Below the pieces are notes generated by a model. The model had not been told where the DNA came from and did not search any database. It saw nothing but the letters and a program-made list of their open reading frames with translations. Positions 1 through 12,214 of a stretch of 62,000 bases of DNA are shown here, one piece after another; within the stretch, counting starts at the first letter, position 1, and each line of letters begins with the position of its first letter. This DNA is from Cristatella mucedo. Lineage: Eukaryota > Bryozoa > Phylactolaemata > Cristatellidae. The stretch covers positions 367,501 to 429,500 of the forward strand of contig WPIO01000066.1 in assembly GCA_009760855.2 (NCBI GenBank), written 5' to 3'. The position numbers and the translations under genes are program-made.

Positions 1-572
1 CTCGCCGACCTGCACTGGCTACCAGTCAAGCAACGGATTGACTTCAAGTTTTTGTCGCTCACTTGTAGGCCCCTTCATTCTCTGGCTCCAGCCTATCTCC
101 CCGACATACTCCCCCATCAGGCCAAGCATCGTACTACCGGCTTTTCGGAATCCTACAGTCTACAAATACCTCCTACAAACCTCAAATCCTTTGGAGACCG
201 TGTATTTAGTTCGTATGCTCCCAAAGCCTGGAACTTCCTCCCGACCTGCGTCAGAACATCTCTGACCTCACCACATTTAAAAGGAACCTAAAAACACACC
301 TATTTAGGACAGCATTTAATAGTGGGTCCCTGTGATTCGTTCTTCACGTGCCTATGGGCGCTGACACTGTGCATGCTGCCACTAACCACATTTGCATGCT
401 GACCCTGTGCATGTCACCCCTAACCATGTTATTCATTTTGTTTGTTTTTCAAGTATGATTTTACTTACCATTCAATTGCATTTCCCTTTGCAGCAAATGT
501 AAAGCGCCTAGAAAGAGATTAAGTTCTCTGGGGGTGCTTTATCAAGTACATTATTATTATTATGATTATTAA
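1..572 (+). mobile_element. Family A non-LTR retrotransposon, 3' end
   Basis: The left part encodes the end of a reverse-transcriptase ORF, with the LHWLPVKQ-type motif, then R-S-L-H and APAYL, then N-F-L-P-T. Frameshifts break it. The 3' UTR follows, with the hairpin around AAGCGCC and GGGTGCTTT, and a tail of ATT repeats near 550-572. The window edge cuts the 5' part. This copy shows the 3' organisation shared by all family A copies here. The clade (CR1/L2-like) is inferred from motif style only. Confidence 0.8.
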
Positions 573-577
573 CAAGC

Positions 578-1240
578 CAAGATGCAGAGTTTTGTGCCAG
601 CCGTAAGGGCCTGATTGCACATGTTGGTTCGCCAGCAAGCAGGGCTCGGAGTATTATGCCCACTTAGCCTAGATTCGGTAAGCTCCAGTGCCACAGCTGC
701 TAATAGCCGACGTCATGGCTAAGGAAGAACTGAGAGTTTCATGATAAAGCACATCTTTGGCTTTCACTGAGCCAACTCTATTGGATTGTGTGCTTTGTGG
801 CATGCTAAAGATGATTTTGACAAGGCAACAGTCCTTAATTGAAGCCTAAATGAAAAGTCCATTTAGAAAATGGCAATTATATTTCGTGCAGATTCAAGAG
901 GAGGTATGCTGGCCGAGCCGATTTGAGCATTAACCTTTCCAATTTGTGAATCAGACTTGATTTACCCGTACATATTAAGTCAGTTTTATCATCTTTGAAT
1001 TTAAAAAGGTTGCTACCAAGTACCTGTGAATGTCATCAATACGTAAAGCAAGTGAGTTAAAAGCATTCGACGAGTAAGAGTGCTGGTATGGATAAAAGCA
1101 ACGGTACCACAGAGTGTCTTTTGCATAGAAGTGAAAGCCAGATTGTGTATGGCAATCACGTAGGAAAGAGGGAGGGCATAAACCGTGAAATAAGCAGGAC
1201 CCAGCACGGAGCCCCTAGGTACCAAATACATATTTTAGAG
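578..1240 (-). mobile_element. Degenerate family A reverse-transcriptase fragment
   Basis: Read on the minus strand, 1013-1231 contains PRGSVLGP followed by LPLS and HNL, which are RT motifs just upstream of the catalytic aspartates. The expected YADD is destroyed. Positions 885-985 match the segment at 54650-54760 of another copy, and 578-650 match the region before LHWLP. The pieces are colinear but full of stops. Confidence 0.6.
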
Positions 1241-1449
1241 GCTCCTTGGATGATATTTTCTATTCACATCAAAACTCTGGAGTCTCCCAGCTAGATCGAA
1301 CCAAATTGCAACAGAGCAATGATTTCCATTAAAACACAGATTCTATATATACGCTGCCCATGCGTTAGATTCTCTTGCCTTAACACGAAGTACTACTAGA
1401 TCCGATGTCGATGCGACTTCAACTCTCTGAAAAAGCCAGTTATTTGAAC
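1241..1449. other. Short spacer without a recognised feature
   Basis: I see no RT motif, splice-bounded exon or repeat match here. It separates two minus-strand family A fragments. Confidence 0.4.
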
Positions 1450-2226
1450 CCTAATAATAATAATAATAATAATAATAAAAATAAAAATACACTTGAAAAA
1501 GCTCCCTCAGACAGCTCAATCTCTTTCGGCGCCTTAAATTTCCTGCAAAGAGAAGCACGAGATAAACAACATGAATAACATGGTAAAGGGTGACATGCAC
1601 AGGGTCAGCATGCAAGTATTGTTAGTAGCAGCATTCGCAATGTCAGTACCCATAAGCACATAAAGGACGAATCACAGTGATCTACTAAATGCTGTGATAA
1701 AGAGATGCGTTTTTAGTTTCTTTTTAAATCGGAACAAGTCCAGGGTGATTTGATGCAAGTCGGAAGTGAGTTACAGGCTTTGGATGCATACGAACTAAAG
1801 GCACTGTCTCCAAAGGATTTAAGATTTTTGCGATGTGTGGCTTCCGAAAAGCAGATGCTTTGATGCTTGGCCTGATGGAGGAGTAAACATTAGAGGTAGG
1901 CAGGAGACACAGAATGAAGGGACCTAAAAGTGAGCGGTGAAACCTTGAAATCGATTTGCCGCTTGACTGATAGCCAGTGCAGGTCTGCGAGAAGTGGTGT
2001 GATGTGGCTACTGCAAGGCTCACGCAAGACGAGCCTTGCTGCAAAGTTTTGCACTAGCTGTAAGTGCCTAATTGCACATGCCGGTAGGCCAGCAAGCAGT
2101 AAGTTACAGAAGTCAAGACGGAAAGTCATAAATGCACGATCCAACTTATATGTAGTATCCTTATCTAAACAAGCCCAATTTCTGGCAATACGAGTCGCTG
2201 CGGACCGGCTCAACTTAGATATTTAA
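1450..2226 (-). mobile_element. Family A retrotransposon, 3' truncated copy
   Basis: The element runs right to left. It starts with RT C-terminal sequence (RLDFCNLLLAGLP, then LQLVQN, HITPLLADLHWL) and passes into a 3' UTR with direct GTCAGCATGCAAG-type motifs. It then reaches the terminal hairpin and an AAT/ATT microsatellite at 1450-1490. A frameshift near 1900-2040 splits the coding part in two. The 5' truncation with an intact 3' tail is what target-primed reverse transcription leaves. Confidence 0.85.
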
Positions 2227-2237
2227 ACATCAAACTT

Positions 2238-2410
2238 TGCTATTAAGTTCCAGTCTGACTTCAGTGCTGATTACTGGAAGGAATCAGCATTACTTCGGGT
2301 GTGTAACGACATACTTCGGAATGCAGAAGTGGGTAAAGTATCTCTGCTTGTTTTGCTGCATATGTCGGCCGCTTTTGATATCCACGTTATCGATACGCTA
2401 TCGATCACCA
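2238..2410 (+). mobile_element. Reverse-transcriptase fragment, opposite orientation
   Basis: The plus strand encodes E-S-A-L-L-R-V-C-N-D-I-L-R and then L-V-L-L-H-M-S-A-A-F-D. This corresponds to the RT motif [13 protein letters not shown], with two substitutions (D to H, L to M) and a lost TIDH. It abuts a minus-strand copy, so either an element was inverted or two insertions are nested head to head. Confidence 0.65.
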
Positions 2411-2469
2411 CGTTCTTCCTGGCCGCCTCTCATCTCGCTTGGGCATCACTGGCACTGCTCTGCATTGTA

Positions 2470-4530
2470 TCTCCTTCAGCAAAGACCATGTGGGTGTTAC
2501 GCGAGAGAGTTTTGTATAGCGCACTCACAGCCTAAGCGGCTTTCGGTACGAATTCGGTACCCAACAGACTTCGTCTCACGCAAAAAAGAGAAAGTGAAAA
2601 GCATAGCAGAGTTAGGAGAGCAGTAGAGGTAGTGAGTAGCATAGAAGTAGCAGTTCAGGACCGCTGAAAAAGATGTGCCTTAGTCGGCAGTTGGAGAGTA
2701 GATGTCGTTGCGTAAAAATTGTGGAAGCTAGTTCCACAGTCTAGGACCTGCAGAGCTAAAGCTTCTGTCGCCAACTGTCTTCAAGCAGAGGAATGGGACA
2801 GCTAATTTATTGTCCACACAGGACCTGAGGGCGCAAACAGGCTGAAACTGATGCAGCAGTTCAGCTAGGTACGAAGGAGCCAAGCCGTGGCGAGCCTTGT
2901 GGGTCAGCGTAAGAACTTTGCTCTGTATCCTTTGCTCAACCGGCAACCATCCTAGCTCTTTCAGCAGAAGTGACACGTGCTCAAACCGCTGGGACTTGAA
3001 GACCAGCCTTGCAGCCATATTCATAGTCAGCTGTAGTGGCATTATAGCTTTCTTTGGTAGCCCAGCCAAAAGGGAATTTACAATAATCAAGCCGAGACAG
3101 AACTAAAGAGCTAGTTAAATTTTTTACAAGCAGCTGTGGGAGACAGCTTCTAATCTTGGATAGGGATCGGATGTGATGGCTAGCTGTACGGGCAGTCTTC
3201 TGAACAAAGCTTTTGAAATTGAGGCAGCTGTCAAACACGACACCTAGATTACGAGCATGTGGTTAAGTTCGAGCAATAGCATCACCTATTAGAACATCAA
3301 AGCCTTTTAATCCAGCCACACGCTTAGGGTGTCCTATGAGCAGCAGTTCAGTTTTATCGTCATTTAATTTCAGGAAGTTTTCCGACATCCAGGATCGAAT
3401 ATCGGCAAGGCAAGCATTCAGTTTCTCAGTTGCTGCTGCAGATTCCGACGGTTTAAATGACAAATAAAACTGAGTATCGTCAGCATAGAAGTGATATCCT
3501 ATTCCATGGGCCTTAATCACTTTTCCCAGAGGTTGCGTATGAATGGAGAACAGCAAGAGACCGAGTACAGACCCTTGACGGACTCCACAGGTGACCCTTC
3601 TCATGTCTGAGACCTGACCCCCACACGACACGGATTGAACACGATCAGACGATCAGACAAGTATGATTTAAACCACGCCAGTGCTTCGTCTGCCAGACCG
3701 ATCGTTGTTCTCAATTGTTCAAGCAGAACTTCGTCATCAATGGTGTCGAAGGCAGCAGACAGATCTAGCAGAGCTAGGGCAGTGACATTCCCGTCGTCGT
3801 TGCCACGTAGAATGTCATTGTTAACACGGAGGAGAGCAGTTTGAGTAGAGTGCTGCCTCTTGAAACCTGATTGAAATGTTTCTGACATTCCATTATTTTC
3901 AATATGTTTAACTAGCTGCTTAGCAACAATTTTTTCAAGAATCTTTGATAAGAACGGAAGAAGGGAAACTGGACGATAGTTTGCAAGGACCTCTGTGTCT
4001 AGTCCTGGCTTTTTAAGAATAGGTCTAACGATTGCCGATTTGAAGGACTTGGGGACGACCCCTGTTCCCAAAGAAGTAATGCAAATCTTGGTTATGGCAG
4101 GGCTAAGTTGGTCTGCAAGTGAAGACCACAGAGATGAAGGTTTAGGGTCTTCAGGAGACGAGCTCTTTTAGCTATACCTTATTAAGGCAGCCACATCATA
4201 GGCAGAAACATCGGAGAACCTTGTAAGAAAGGTCACAGGTTGAGGAACGACGATTGCTTTGGTCGGAGGGGGCTTAATGGAGGCACGAATGCGCACAATT
4301 TGTTCAGTAAAGAAGGCTAAAAACTTTTCGGCTGAGCCCTTTATATCTGGGGAGTCAGACCTGACAGCATTGGCCAGTAATTGGTTTACTGTCTTATAAA
4401 TCTGTTTAGTGTCCGACTGGCAGGAATTCAGTTTTCTAATGAAAAAAGAAGCCCTGGCTTTTTTAAGCTTTCGGGTGTAAACTCGAAGGAAGTCTTTAAA
4501 ATGGTTCAGAACCTAGCTCTTTGGAAGACT
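2470..4530 (-). mobile_element. Family B non-LTR retrotransposon, longest minus-strand copy
   Basis: Right to left, the region first encodes the segment between endonuclease and RT (4100-4530: basic helical stretch, then F-F-T-E-Q-I-V). RT motifs follow: [38 protein letters not shown] and the catalytic YADDTQ near 3480. The C-terminal part then runs RLDYC, LGWLPVEQR and LAPSYLAELL, with a 3' UTR ending near 2470. The endonuclease is absent. Breaks seen are a stop near 4170 and a tandem 8-bp duplication (GATCAGAC at 3643-3650 and 3651-3658) that shifts the frame before GVRQG. It is not functional. Confidence 0.9.
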
Positions 4531-4534
4531 CAGG

Positions 4535-4722
4535 AGGATTGATATTAATAATAATGATACTAACGATGCTAACCTTGATAAAGCACTTTCAGACAACTCA
4601 ATTTCTTTAAAGGCGCTTTACTGTTTGCTGCAAAGGGAAACGCTGTTGAATGGTGAGTAATATCATGCTTGAGAACCAGCATGAATGACTTAGTTAGGGG
4701 TGACATGCACAGGGTACTTCCT
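4535..4722 (-). mobile_element. Family A 3' tail
   Basis: ATA/ATT repeats at 4537-4556 are followed by the hairpin arms around CTCAATTTC and GGCGCTTTAC, and then by the TGACATGCACAGGG motif of the family A 3' UTR. Only about 190 bp are present. It ends where an unrelated stretch begins. Confidence 0.75.
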
Positions 4723-4834
4723 CGACACTGCCACAAAAATGGCTGAATAAGATTGCCATTAAATTGATCACTACATTTTAGTACGTTATACTTGTATTAG
4801 ATACTATCCAAAAGTTCAAAGGTTGTATAATTTG

Positions 4835-5735
4835 TCGTAGGACACCCTAAGTTTAGCTGGATTAAAAGGCTTTGCCCTTGAAATAGGTGATGCGGTTGTG
4901 CAACCATCACCACGTTGTTAAAATGTACGTGTCGTTTTCGAAATATGCCTACATTTTAAAACCTTCATTCGGAAGACTGCTCCTACAGCTAGCCATCACG
5001 TTCGATCCCTATCCAAGATTAGGACCTGTCTCCCACAGTGACTTGTAAAAAATGTAACCAGCTCCTTAGTTCTGTCTCGGCTTGATTATTGTTATTTCCT
5101 TTTGGCTGGGCTACCGGAGGAAGCAATTAGCCCACTGCAGATGACTGAATATGGCTGCAAGGCTAGTCTTAAAGTCCCTGTGGTTTGACCACGTGTCTCC
5201 TAAGCTAAAAGAGCTAGGATGGATGCCGGTTGAGCAACGGATAATAAGCAAAGTTCTTTCGCTGACCAACAAGCCCGCCGCGGCTTGGGTTCTTCGTACC
5301 CAGCTGAACTGCTGCACCAGTTTTGCCTCTTCGCACCCTCAGGACCTGTATGGACAATAAATTAGTTGTCTCATTCCTCCGCTTAAAGACAGTTGACGAC
5401 AGAAGCTTTAGCTCTGCAGGTCCTAGACTGTGGAGCTCGCTTCCACAATTCTTACTCAACGACAATTATTCCCCTGCTGCCGACTATGGCTCATCCTTTT
5501 CTGTAGTCCTGAGCTGCTACTTCCATGCTACTCATTACGTCAACTGCTCTCCTGACTCTGGTATGCTTCCCACTTCCTCTTTGTTGCGTGAGACGAAGTC
5601 TGTTGGCTACGGAATGCGTACCGAAAACTGCTTTGGTTGTTAGTGCACTATACAAAACTCTCCTGCGGAACACCCACTTGGTCTTCATGGCTTTTGGAGT
5701 TACAAACTAAGATACATTACATTACAATACATTAT
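4835..5735 (+). mobile_element. Family B retrotransposon, 3' half
   Basis: Starts inside the RT with a degraded K-G-F/IGDA segment and continues through SRLDYCY, the GWMPVEQR motif near 5220, DRSFSSAGPRLWSSLPQF at about 5396-5449, and the 3' UTR with GAAGTCTGTTGGCTAC. The tail is ACATT-rich at 5707-5733. Several frameshifts are present. A 40-bp echo of the GPRLW segment follows at 5738-5775. Confidence 0.85.
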
Positions 5736-5775
5736 GGTTGATCCTAGACTGTGAAGCAAACCTCCATAATATTTG

Positions 5776-6039
5776 TTCGCCATCGATTCATCCTGACGCC
5801 GGCGCCCTTGCGTACTTTTAGTGTCGTTAGTTTATTGTTTGTGTAGCTAAAGTGAAGTTTTGGATAGAGATTCAGTTCTCTTCGAGCTCTTATGGGTATG
5901 GAATAAAATTAATAATAATAAATTTGTATAGTACTACTAGAGAACGTATTCTCGTTTTAGGGCCTTAGCGTAAGCTGGAAAAGAAGCATTTGGAAATAGT
6001 GAACTATAGCATTTTATATGTCAAAAAAGCACGGCACGG
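5776..6039. other. Spacer with a small LINE-tail-like stretch
   Basis: The only recognisable part is 5870-5925. It carries GATTCAGTTCTCT and an AATAATAATA run like the family A end, but the hairpin arms are not preserved. No coding sequence is supported. Confidence 0.35.
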
Positions 6040-6800
6040 AGGTAATATAAAATAATAAGGAGACAACTTTTGACATAGTGCCCTCAGAGAACTCAATCTG
6101 TTTTAAGCACTTTACATTCTTGCACTTTGACAATGAGCATGCAAGGACACCAAAGAAATTGCTTGTCCAGAGAACATGACTTAGCTTAGACCTTGCCATT
6201 CGTTTACGGAAATAATAATGATAATGTGTGGCTTGCATACAGCCTGTTTGCGAAGCCCCCCTCCCCCGAGAAAAATTAATCACAGACTCTTTACACCTCA
6301 CCACAAGAGAACGAATGACCAAGCTTAAAGACCTTATCGCACCAGCACTGAGAGGTAACATGCATTGCGTCAGCGTACAGATAGGTTGCAGCAGCTTGCA
6401 CAATGTTAGCACACATAAGCATTCAAATGAGAGTCACGTTGACCCAGTATATACTGTTGAAAATACATGCATTTTTAGCTTCGCTTAAAATTTCGTCAAG
6501 TCCGAGGATGCCATAACCCCATTCGGAAATAAGTTTCAGGCTTTGGGACCATATGAACTACAACCACGGTGGCCGAAGGATTAAAATTTCCTACGATGTG
6601 TCTGAACATGCATGGATTCAGAGTTTAGAATTTACGACGCTTAACCTGCTGGGGGTCAATCTGATAGGTGCGTCTCACTCAAAGGATGGCGGGTACTAAA
6701 AGTAAGTTATTTAACCTTCAAATCGATTAACTGTTTGACTGGGAATCTGTGCACGTCGGCGAGAAGTTGTGTGATATAGCAACTGTCGACGCTCCAAACA
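6040..6800 (-). mobile_element. Old, degenerate family A copy
   Basis: GTGCCCTCAGAGAACTCAATCT near 6078 marks the 3' hairpin. Further right come the UTR motifs (AACATGCATTGCGTCAGC), a KSFGPRAF-like remnant (CAGGCTTTGGGACCATATGAA) and the LHWLPVK-equivalent segment near 6720-6780. An interruption lies at about 6130-6320. Stops occur in every frame. Confidence 0.55.
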
Positions 6801-7374
6801 AACAGGCCTAGCTTCGAAGCTTTGCCAAAGTTCTTGTGGTTTAGCTTTGCATTCTTGAATAGTGGCCTGACTGCAGCCTTTTTGAAATATGCATCTACAA
6901 TATCTTTGAGTTATGTCAGCAGTAGTACTATGAATCGTAGAAGCATTCTAGTTGGCATAGGTTTTTAATTTTTATTTGTCGCATTTGATTGGGATAAAAG
7001 CTTCAGGAAGAGGTCAGTGGTTGCTCCCTTGAATTTAGACATTGATGTCCTGCACGGAACTGACGGGCATAATTGCAGGGGTTGTTGCCATCCTAGGGAT
7101 GGACTCACAGATTTTGTGTGTCTTCTTTTCAAAGAAATAGTCACGCTATCCATTTGATCCTTAAAAGAATCACTAGTTACAGAGCAAACTTGGAAGCGGT
7201 TAAGGGGATGGATGACCGCTAAAGTCAGCATTTTTTCGATGGTGTGTGCGATTTAACAATGTTTTTAAATAAGCTAAAATTAGCTTTTGCCAAGACTGGC
7301 TGATACGATCTACAGTAGTCCTATTATCCCTGTCAATAGACAGTCAGGATCTTTCCACTCTTCCCAATGTTATA
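6801..7374. other. No recognised feature
   Basis: The sequence is AT-leaning with one 88-codon minus-strand frame (6965-7231) that has no recognisable motif and no splice context. I consider it non-coding. Confidence 0.35.
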
Positions 7375-7645
7375 ATGATAATAATAATATTAATAAATCA
7401 TTAGATATAGCACCCTCAAAGAGCTTCGTTTATTTCTAGGAACCTTACATTTGCTGCCAAGGAAGTGCGATCGTTAGCGGTCACATGCTCTTTGAATAAC
7501 AATAACGAACAACATGGTTAGAGGTGACACGCATATCATCATCATGCAAGTAAGGTTAGCGGAAGCATGCACAGTCTCAGCCCACATGAGCACATACAGG
7601 ACGAATTGCATTAACCAATAAATGCTGTGATAAATAGAGGTGTTG
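7375..7645 (-). mobile_element. Family A 3' tail
   Basis: ATA/ATT repeats at 7376-7396, then the diverged hairpin arms (CACCCTCAAAGAGC and AGGAACCTTACATTTGC). UTR motifs run up to AAATGCTGTGATAAATAG, where the coding part would begin. The copy stops there. Confidence 0.75.
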
Positions 7646-7774
7646 AAATTACCTCCATCTCGTGCATGCACCTCATTACACTGTTCCTGCTGCTTGCACT
7701 CTTTTCCGTAATACATTTGGTAAAGCTTTATGTACAGCATCTGTACTGTCTCTACAATGTGATTCAAATATTTA

Positions 7775-7995
7775 GGAATAAATTTATTTATTTATTATAT
7801 TATAATTATAATTATAATTATAATTATAATTATAATATTATTGTATTCTTATATTATTATATTGTTGTTAATATTAATATTAATATTAATTAATAAGTAA
7901 TTAATAAATAGTCAATAATAAATATTAATTAATTACTTATTATTGATAATAATATTATAATATAATATTATAATAATTATTATTATTTAAATAAA
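7775..7995. repeat. AT-rich low-complexity block (TATAAT/TTAATA)
   Basis: About 200 bp consist almost only of A and T. They include a TATAAT hexamer array at 7797-7838 and TTAATA-type repeats at 7864-7990. Complementary halves could form AT hairpins. Confidence 0.9.
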
Positions 7996-9129
7996 TTTAT
8001 TAATCGTACTGTTAACATTATCCTCCAAAATTGTTTTGCAGCGAACAAGCAAGTCCAAGGAGAGCTGAAGAGTGTGCTCAATTCTGTTTTTAGGCAGAAA
8101 GCACGGTGCTTTAGTGACCACTCGCGTGCTTCGGCAACAATTTGTAGCATGATGCTGGTGATGCTTTTCCCTAATTGAGCAAGAACTGAGCAGGAAATTC
8201 TATAAATATATTTTGTGGTTATCTTCTTCCAGTGGATTCACAAAGAACGCACAGAGGGAATTAGTTCTACAGGAGCGCTTGAAAAAACTACCTATAGTTT
8301 TTCTATCACTTTTGCACTGCGTTGCTACTGTCGCCTTTTAACACGGAAGGGGCGCGAGCGAATAATTAATGCCGTTTTAAAATATATTTTATATCATCTA
8401 ATTATTATTTCTCATACATTATTTATCTTTCGGGTTGAACGCCGCAGTATCTACGACACGGGTTTCGAAAACTCAAAGAATGCATTTGCTGTCAGTTGTC
8501 TCGTCTCCGAGACTGCTTAACGTTGGCAGCCGCTTTTCCTTTCTTGACCACTCTGCATGTGCAGCACTGCAGAGCATTGAGCGAGGCAAAGTGCAAGGTA
8601 AGTCCTACACGTTCAAGCTGAGCTCGTTTTAAAGTTGACACTCCGGCGCTGTAAGGTGCTTTTTATTTGTGATGCTTCGACGAAAGAGTCGCGGACGCGG
8701 GACGCATTCGTTAGCCAGAAGCAGGAATAAGAGCCATGCCTACACAAAGCTTACTAAAGCTCCAGGGCCCCTACCCCACCCCCATTTAGGGCCGCGCTCT
8801 AGCGCTTCCGTCGCGTCGCCTATTGCCGAGTTGATCACGCTAGCGTACTGCTGCCAACCTTTCTGCTTCAATTTCGCGCTCAGCAAAGGCTTCACTCACG
8901 TGACAAGAAACTCAAGGGTCGTGGCATGATGCTGGCCGGGCACTACCCCACATACACGTACCGCATAATTCAAGCTGCTGTTATGCTAGCCCTCTGCGGA
9001 CATTTCAAGCGTAAAGGATACCACTTGGCACCAATATTTGCGGTTCAAAAATTATCCACATTGAATCGCGAAGTAAACCAGCTCGAGCGCGTGAATTGAA
9101 CGTTCGAGCTGCGGTTATAAATCAGTCGG
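7996..9129. other. Unassigned non-coding stretch
   Basis: Contains short open frames (for example 8215-8520 and 8669-8929) without domains, codon signature or convincing splice sites. GC content rises near 8640-8830. I could match nothing here to the repeat families in the window. Confidence 0.35.
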
Positions 9130-9785
9130 TTGTAATGTAATGCAATGTATTTCCATCTGTAACTACACGAAGCCCCAACGGCTACGTCTAGTTACAGAGT
9201 GGTGTTACACAGGAGAAATTTGAATAGCCCAAGCACAGCTTAGGCGTCTTTCCGTAAGCATTCAATAGCCAATAGACTGGACCTAGCGAAACAAATAGAA
9301 AGTGAGAAGCATAGCTGAGTCAGGAGATCAGTTGAGGTAGTGAGTAGCGATGAAGTAAGAGCTCAAGATGGCTAGAAAGATGAGCCATAGTCGGTGGCAG
9401 GAGAGTATTGGTCGTTGCGTAAGAATCGTGTAAGCGAGTTCCATAGTCTAAGGCTTCAGGAGCAAAAGCTTCTGTTGCCAACGGTCTTTAATCGGAGGAA
9501 TGGAGCAGCTAATTGATTGTCCACATGGGACCCGAGGACACGAGGATGCTAAAACCGGTGTAGCAGTTCAGCTAGGAACGAAGGAGCCAAGCCGTGGCGG
9601 GCCTAGTGGGTCAGCGTAAGCGCTTTGCTCTGTATCCGTTTATCAACCGATAGCTATCTCGGGTCTCTTAGCAAAGGAGACGTGTGATGAAACCTCTGGG
9701 ATTTGTAAACTAGCCTTGCAGCCATATTCACAGTCATATCACAAAAATTAAGCCGAGACAGAACTAAAAAGCTACTTAAATTCAT
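9130..9785 (-). mobile_element. Family B retrotransposon, 3' part
   Basis: The minus strand carries the tail (TAATGCAATGTATTTCC at 9137-9153), the 3' UTR (GAAGCATAGCTGAGTCAGG), the GPRLWN-equivalent segment near 9430, the AELLHQ-like part near 9550 and the NMAARL-equivalent near 9715. It ends close to CGAGACAGAACTAAAAAGC. Confidence 0.8.
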
Positions 9786-9854
9786 CGCTCGAGCGCCTTT
9801 TGAAGATTATCGTCGATAGATTTTTATTCGCACGCACGCATACCCATGTATGAA

Positions 9855-9927
9855 TATATGTGTGTGTGTGTGTTTGTATGTGTGCGTGTGTGTGTGCGCG
9901 TGCGTGTGCGCGCACACACTCGTATAA

Positions 9928-9962
<35 letters not shown>
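9855..9962. repeat. TG/CA microsatellite
   Basis: An interrupted TG array with GCGCG interruptions, ending in a pure TG run at about 9928-9962. Confidence 0.95.
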
Positions 9963-9965
<3 letters not shown>

Positions 9966-10904
9966 GCGCACGCGTTCGCGAGCACGTCTGTGTGGTATAA
10001 CACATGTGTCGACGATTATCTTTAAATGGTGTCAAGCGAAGACATTTATCTAGCTCCTTACTGTGGACATTCGTTTTGGGCATTCAGTGTGAAGTGAGGC
10101 TCACTCCTTCCTGTTGTAGAAAATAGTCCCGGTGGAGTTTTTTGGCGCGGAGAAAATGAGGAACGTTGCACACCGGCCAACATACTATTCTAGCGTAACT
10201 AGCGGGTAGGACAAAAAAATCGATAGACGATGTCCAGTTTGCACCCAAACACATTCATAAGACGTGACAGTTGCATTTATCGCTTTGCCAAGCTGAAATA
10301 ATCCGCAGTTTCGAGCGATAAATCTTCTCGGCCCCATACAGTGACTCGTATAAATGCTTTGCATGTTGTCGCAGTTGAGCATACTAGTGCGGCTTCCAAT
10401 GCTTGCGTGTCTGCAGTTCTACGCAGGCTTCGTGCAAGGACCAAGTATGAAAATGATCTGATGTCTCTGTCGTCTATGAAAAGCATTCTGCTGACTTTCT
10501 TCATTCTTTCAGCGTCAGTCGTTACGAATGTAAACATTTTGACGGATGGTATACGGATGCTACTGCAGCATGCTCCCGTTTGCTGAATTGTTGAATGAGC
10601 GACAGGCAGCATCCCAGATGCGAAAGTTTTGACCGACAATTGACATGGAATCGCATTGAATAATCTTCATTTTCATTTAGTCTATGAGGAAGTAACAATC
10701 CTCTATGACTATCGACAGATGAAGCTCTTTGCTTTTAAACTTGTCATTAGATGGTCAAAATTTGAAAGGTAAATGAATCCTCACAATGTAGCCTTTATCT
10801 GTGCTGCACAAATTCAACTCGTAACAAAGTCAAATTTATTGTCCACCGTTTTTCAATTCATCAGTGCCTTGAATATCCACATAGTACGTGCATCGAGGGC
10901 CTTA
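9963..10904. other. Unassigned non-coding stretch
   Basis: Two overlapping open frames on opposite strands (10277-10639 minus, 10341-10586 plus) have no recognisable domain. Neither shows clear exon boundaries. Nothing else is supported. Confidence 0.3.
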
Positions 10905-10975
10905 CGTTCTAAAGCGCCTAGAAAGATTCAGTTCTCTGAGGAGACTTTATCAAATTTATTATCATTATATTTTCT
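10905..10975 (+). mobile_element. Family A terminal tail only
   Basis: TTCTAAAGCGCCTAGAAAG, then TCAGTTCTCTGAGGAG and an ATTATCATTAT tail. This is the 3' hairpin without the rest of the element. Confidence 0.7.
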
Positions 10976-11149
10976 GGCTCTGAAAATATACATTCCCTGA
11001 TGAACCTCAAACTGGTAACTGCTCCTTCTCATATGGAGACGGTGGAGGGCTATGGGTATAGGGGCTAGATTAGGACGTCGGTAGCGATCGCTATCGCTTG
11101 CATTGCCCAGTAAAGATCTACGTAGCATCCCCGCCCCTGCCCCATCCCC

Positions 11150-11748
11150 GCCCTGTTCACAGTGTGGAATCGCACCACTTTATGCCGACCTGCACTGGCT
11201 TCCCGTCAAGCGGTGCATTGGCTTCAAGGTTCTGTCACTCATTGTAGGTCTCTTTATTCTTTGGTTCCAGCCAACCTGTAAGATCTACTCCCCCACTACG
11301 CTAAGCATCGTATCCCGTCTATTCTGAATCAAATCCCTTGCCTATACCTCATACTAACCTCATAACCTTTAGAAACCAATCCTTCAGTTCTCAGGCTCCC
11401 AATACCTAGAACTCATTATGCGACTTAGCGACTGGCGTCAAGACACCCACAGACTTGACCACCTTTAAAATATAGCTAGAGCAAACGTATATGTCACAGC
11501 ACTTTGCGAACCCATATGATTGTTCTTTTGTTTGCTTACGCTTTCTGATACTGGGCTTGCTGCCACTTCAGATTAGCATGCTGACTTCGTGCATGTCACC
11601 TCTAACAATGTTGTGCTATTTCAAATTTAGGAATCTACCGATAAACATGCATTGCATTTTTTGGTGAACGAGTGAATTGCCCAGAAAGAAGTTAAGTTTC
11701 CTAAGAGACTAAAATCAAATTTGATAATAATAATACTGTTATTATTAG
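11150..11748 (+). mobile_element. Family A retrotransposon, 3' end
   Basis: Begins at the DLHWLPVKR motif (about 11187-11213) and continues through a degraded RSLH/APAYL segment. It then has the UTR with ATGCTGACTTCGTGCATGTC and a weakened hairpin, ending in AATAATAATA...TTATTATTAG. Coding is broken by stops after about 75 codons. Confidence 0.8.
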
Positions 11749-12211
11749 CCCTGAACTTTGACCGAAATATTTCTTCCACCTGCCCATCACTTCCGCATAG
11801 CTTGGTGCCATATATTGGTCAATAAATTAAGAAAACTCCTCCGTCATAGCACACAAGTTCACATTAGCCGGACTCGGGAAAATAGCTTGTGTGATCTTTC
11901 GCAATTAAACGAAGAAACCTATGCGTTATTCACTCGCATCGTGTACGCGAAAATGTGTATGCATAGGTACGTATGCGTGTAGTATATCTGTGGAAAGGTT
12001 AAAAATGCGGTATTTTATTTCGGCTAAGTTTCATATCTCGAAATCTCTTTACGTCCTACAATTATTTCAACTTTAAGAAAGCAGGCAGCTTTGGGTCTTT
12101 CGAATACGGCTTAACGTAAATTGAATTGTGTACCTAGTTCAATAGAGTCCTCATATCTATTTTCTTCTGCTGTTTAGCTCTGCCACGCATGAAAAGACAA
12201 ACAAGCGATAA
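11749..12211. other. Upstream flank of the decapeptide-repeat frame
   Basis: No coding motif is seen. A pyrimidine tract TTTTCTTCTGCTGTTTAG at 12160-12177 and a second one ending TTTCAG at 12223 would serve as 3' splice sites on the plus strand. An in-frame TAA at 12209-12211 closes the repeat frame on its 5' side. Confidence 0.35.
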
Positions 12212-12214
12212 TCA

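Noticed and set aside
9772-10083. His/Thr-rich minus frame (THTHTH).
   Set aside because: It is the TG/CA microsatellite in translation. The CA frames at 41985-42167 and 45422-45607 were rejected for the same reason.
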